Source: Theodoxus fluviatilis (Eukaryota; Mollusca; Gastropoda; Cycloneritida; Neritidae). From it: a stretch of 17,500 nucleotides of DNA. The stretch covers positions 17,501 to 35,000 of the forward strand of contig JAWQFJ010028200.1 in NCBI GenBank assembly GCA_034096865.1. Direction: 5' to 3'. Of this stretch, positions 17,257-17,500 are shown one piece after another. Position numbers and translations under genes: made by a program. The notes below the pieces were generated by a model. That model had not been told where the DNA came from. It did not search any database and saw nothing but the letters and a program-made list of their open reading frames with translations. Position 1 is the stretch's first letter. Every line of letters begins with the position of its first letter.

Positions 17257-17294
<38 letters not shown>

Positions 17295-17318
17295 CCTCAA
17301 AACATGCACACACACACA

Positions 17319-17415
<97 letters not shown>

Positions 17416-17480
17416 GCGCGCGCGCACACACACACACTCTCACACTCGCACATTCACACGCACGCACACACAGCACAGCT
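17257..17480. repeat. GA, CT, CA and CG microsatellites in series
   Basis: (GA)n at 17257-17292, (CA)n at about 17306-17318, (CT)n to about 17380, then (CA)n to 17412, a CG stretch (17413-17424) and (CA)n again, breaking up toward 17480. The CACACGCGCGCGCACAC portion is alternating purine-pyrimidine DNA of Z-forming type. Open frames here are simple-sequence translations. Confidence 0.96.
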
Positions 17481-17500
17481 GACACACATCCTCAAATGAA

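Overview
This window looks like gene-poor, repeat-dense nuclear DNA of an animal, most likely a mollusc and probably a gastropod. The sequence shows long microsatellites (CT/GA, GT/CA, AT, ATC, CCCT, GTCT), many minisatellites with 17-28 bp units, and diverged non-LTR retroelement pieces. The taxon is an inference: several repeat heads and tails resemble, from memory, interspersed repeats common in molluscan genomes. Most long open frames are simple-sequence translations (poly-Ser, Arg-Glu, Val-Cys, Ser-Leu) and are not genes. No complete protein-coding gene can be defended.

Layout. 1-800: CT/GTCT, GA and AC microsatellites. 800-3000: unique-looking DNA with one short coding-like stretch (1306-1560) that carries an internal duplication. 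3029-4108: two head-to-head, inverted copies (A on +, D on -) of one SINE-like family, each starting with a tandemly amplified 26-28 bp head; a doubtful secreted-peptide ORF lies between them. 4460-6930: microsatellites, ending in a purine tract of about 530 bp. 7367-7760: a (TGAAC)n tail, a head motif and a short hairpin element. 8431-10625: a long inverted repeat (arms about 380-400 bp) with a nested 410 bp element in its spacer; its right arm runs into a 23-unit, 21-bp satellite that abuts a third copy (B) of the SINE-like family. 10969-13028: CCCT and GT arrays and a 27-bp minisatellite. 13124-14252: a compound trinucleotide array interrupted by a tRNA-headed SINE on the minus strand. 14400-14830: C-rich tract. 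15050-15310: the best coding candidate, a short minus-strand first exon with a good start context and a GTGAGT donor, next to CCAAT and E2F-like motifs. 15367-15905: 26-bp satellite with a 242-bp higher-order duplication. 16045-16200: C-terminus and tail of a non-LTR retrotransposon on the minus strand. 16690-16905: fourth SINE-like copy (C). 16970-17480: G-rich 17-bp minisatellite and more microsatellites.

The connecting theme is one short-element family with the head GGGTTGGGGGTAAGAATA. Four copies have bodies and two more are head only. In three of the four bodied copies the head sits in or against a minisatellite of different unit length (26, 27-28 and 21 bp). This suggests that the 5' end of the family repeatedly seeds satellite DNA. 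That is an inference from hand alignment and needs genome-wide checking.
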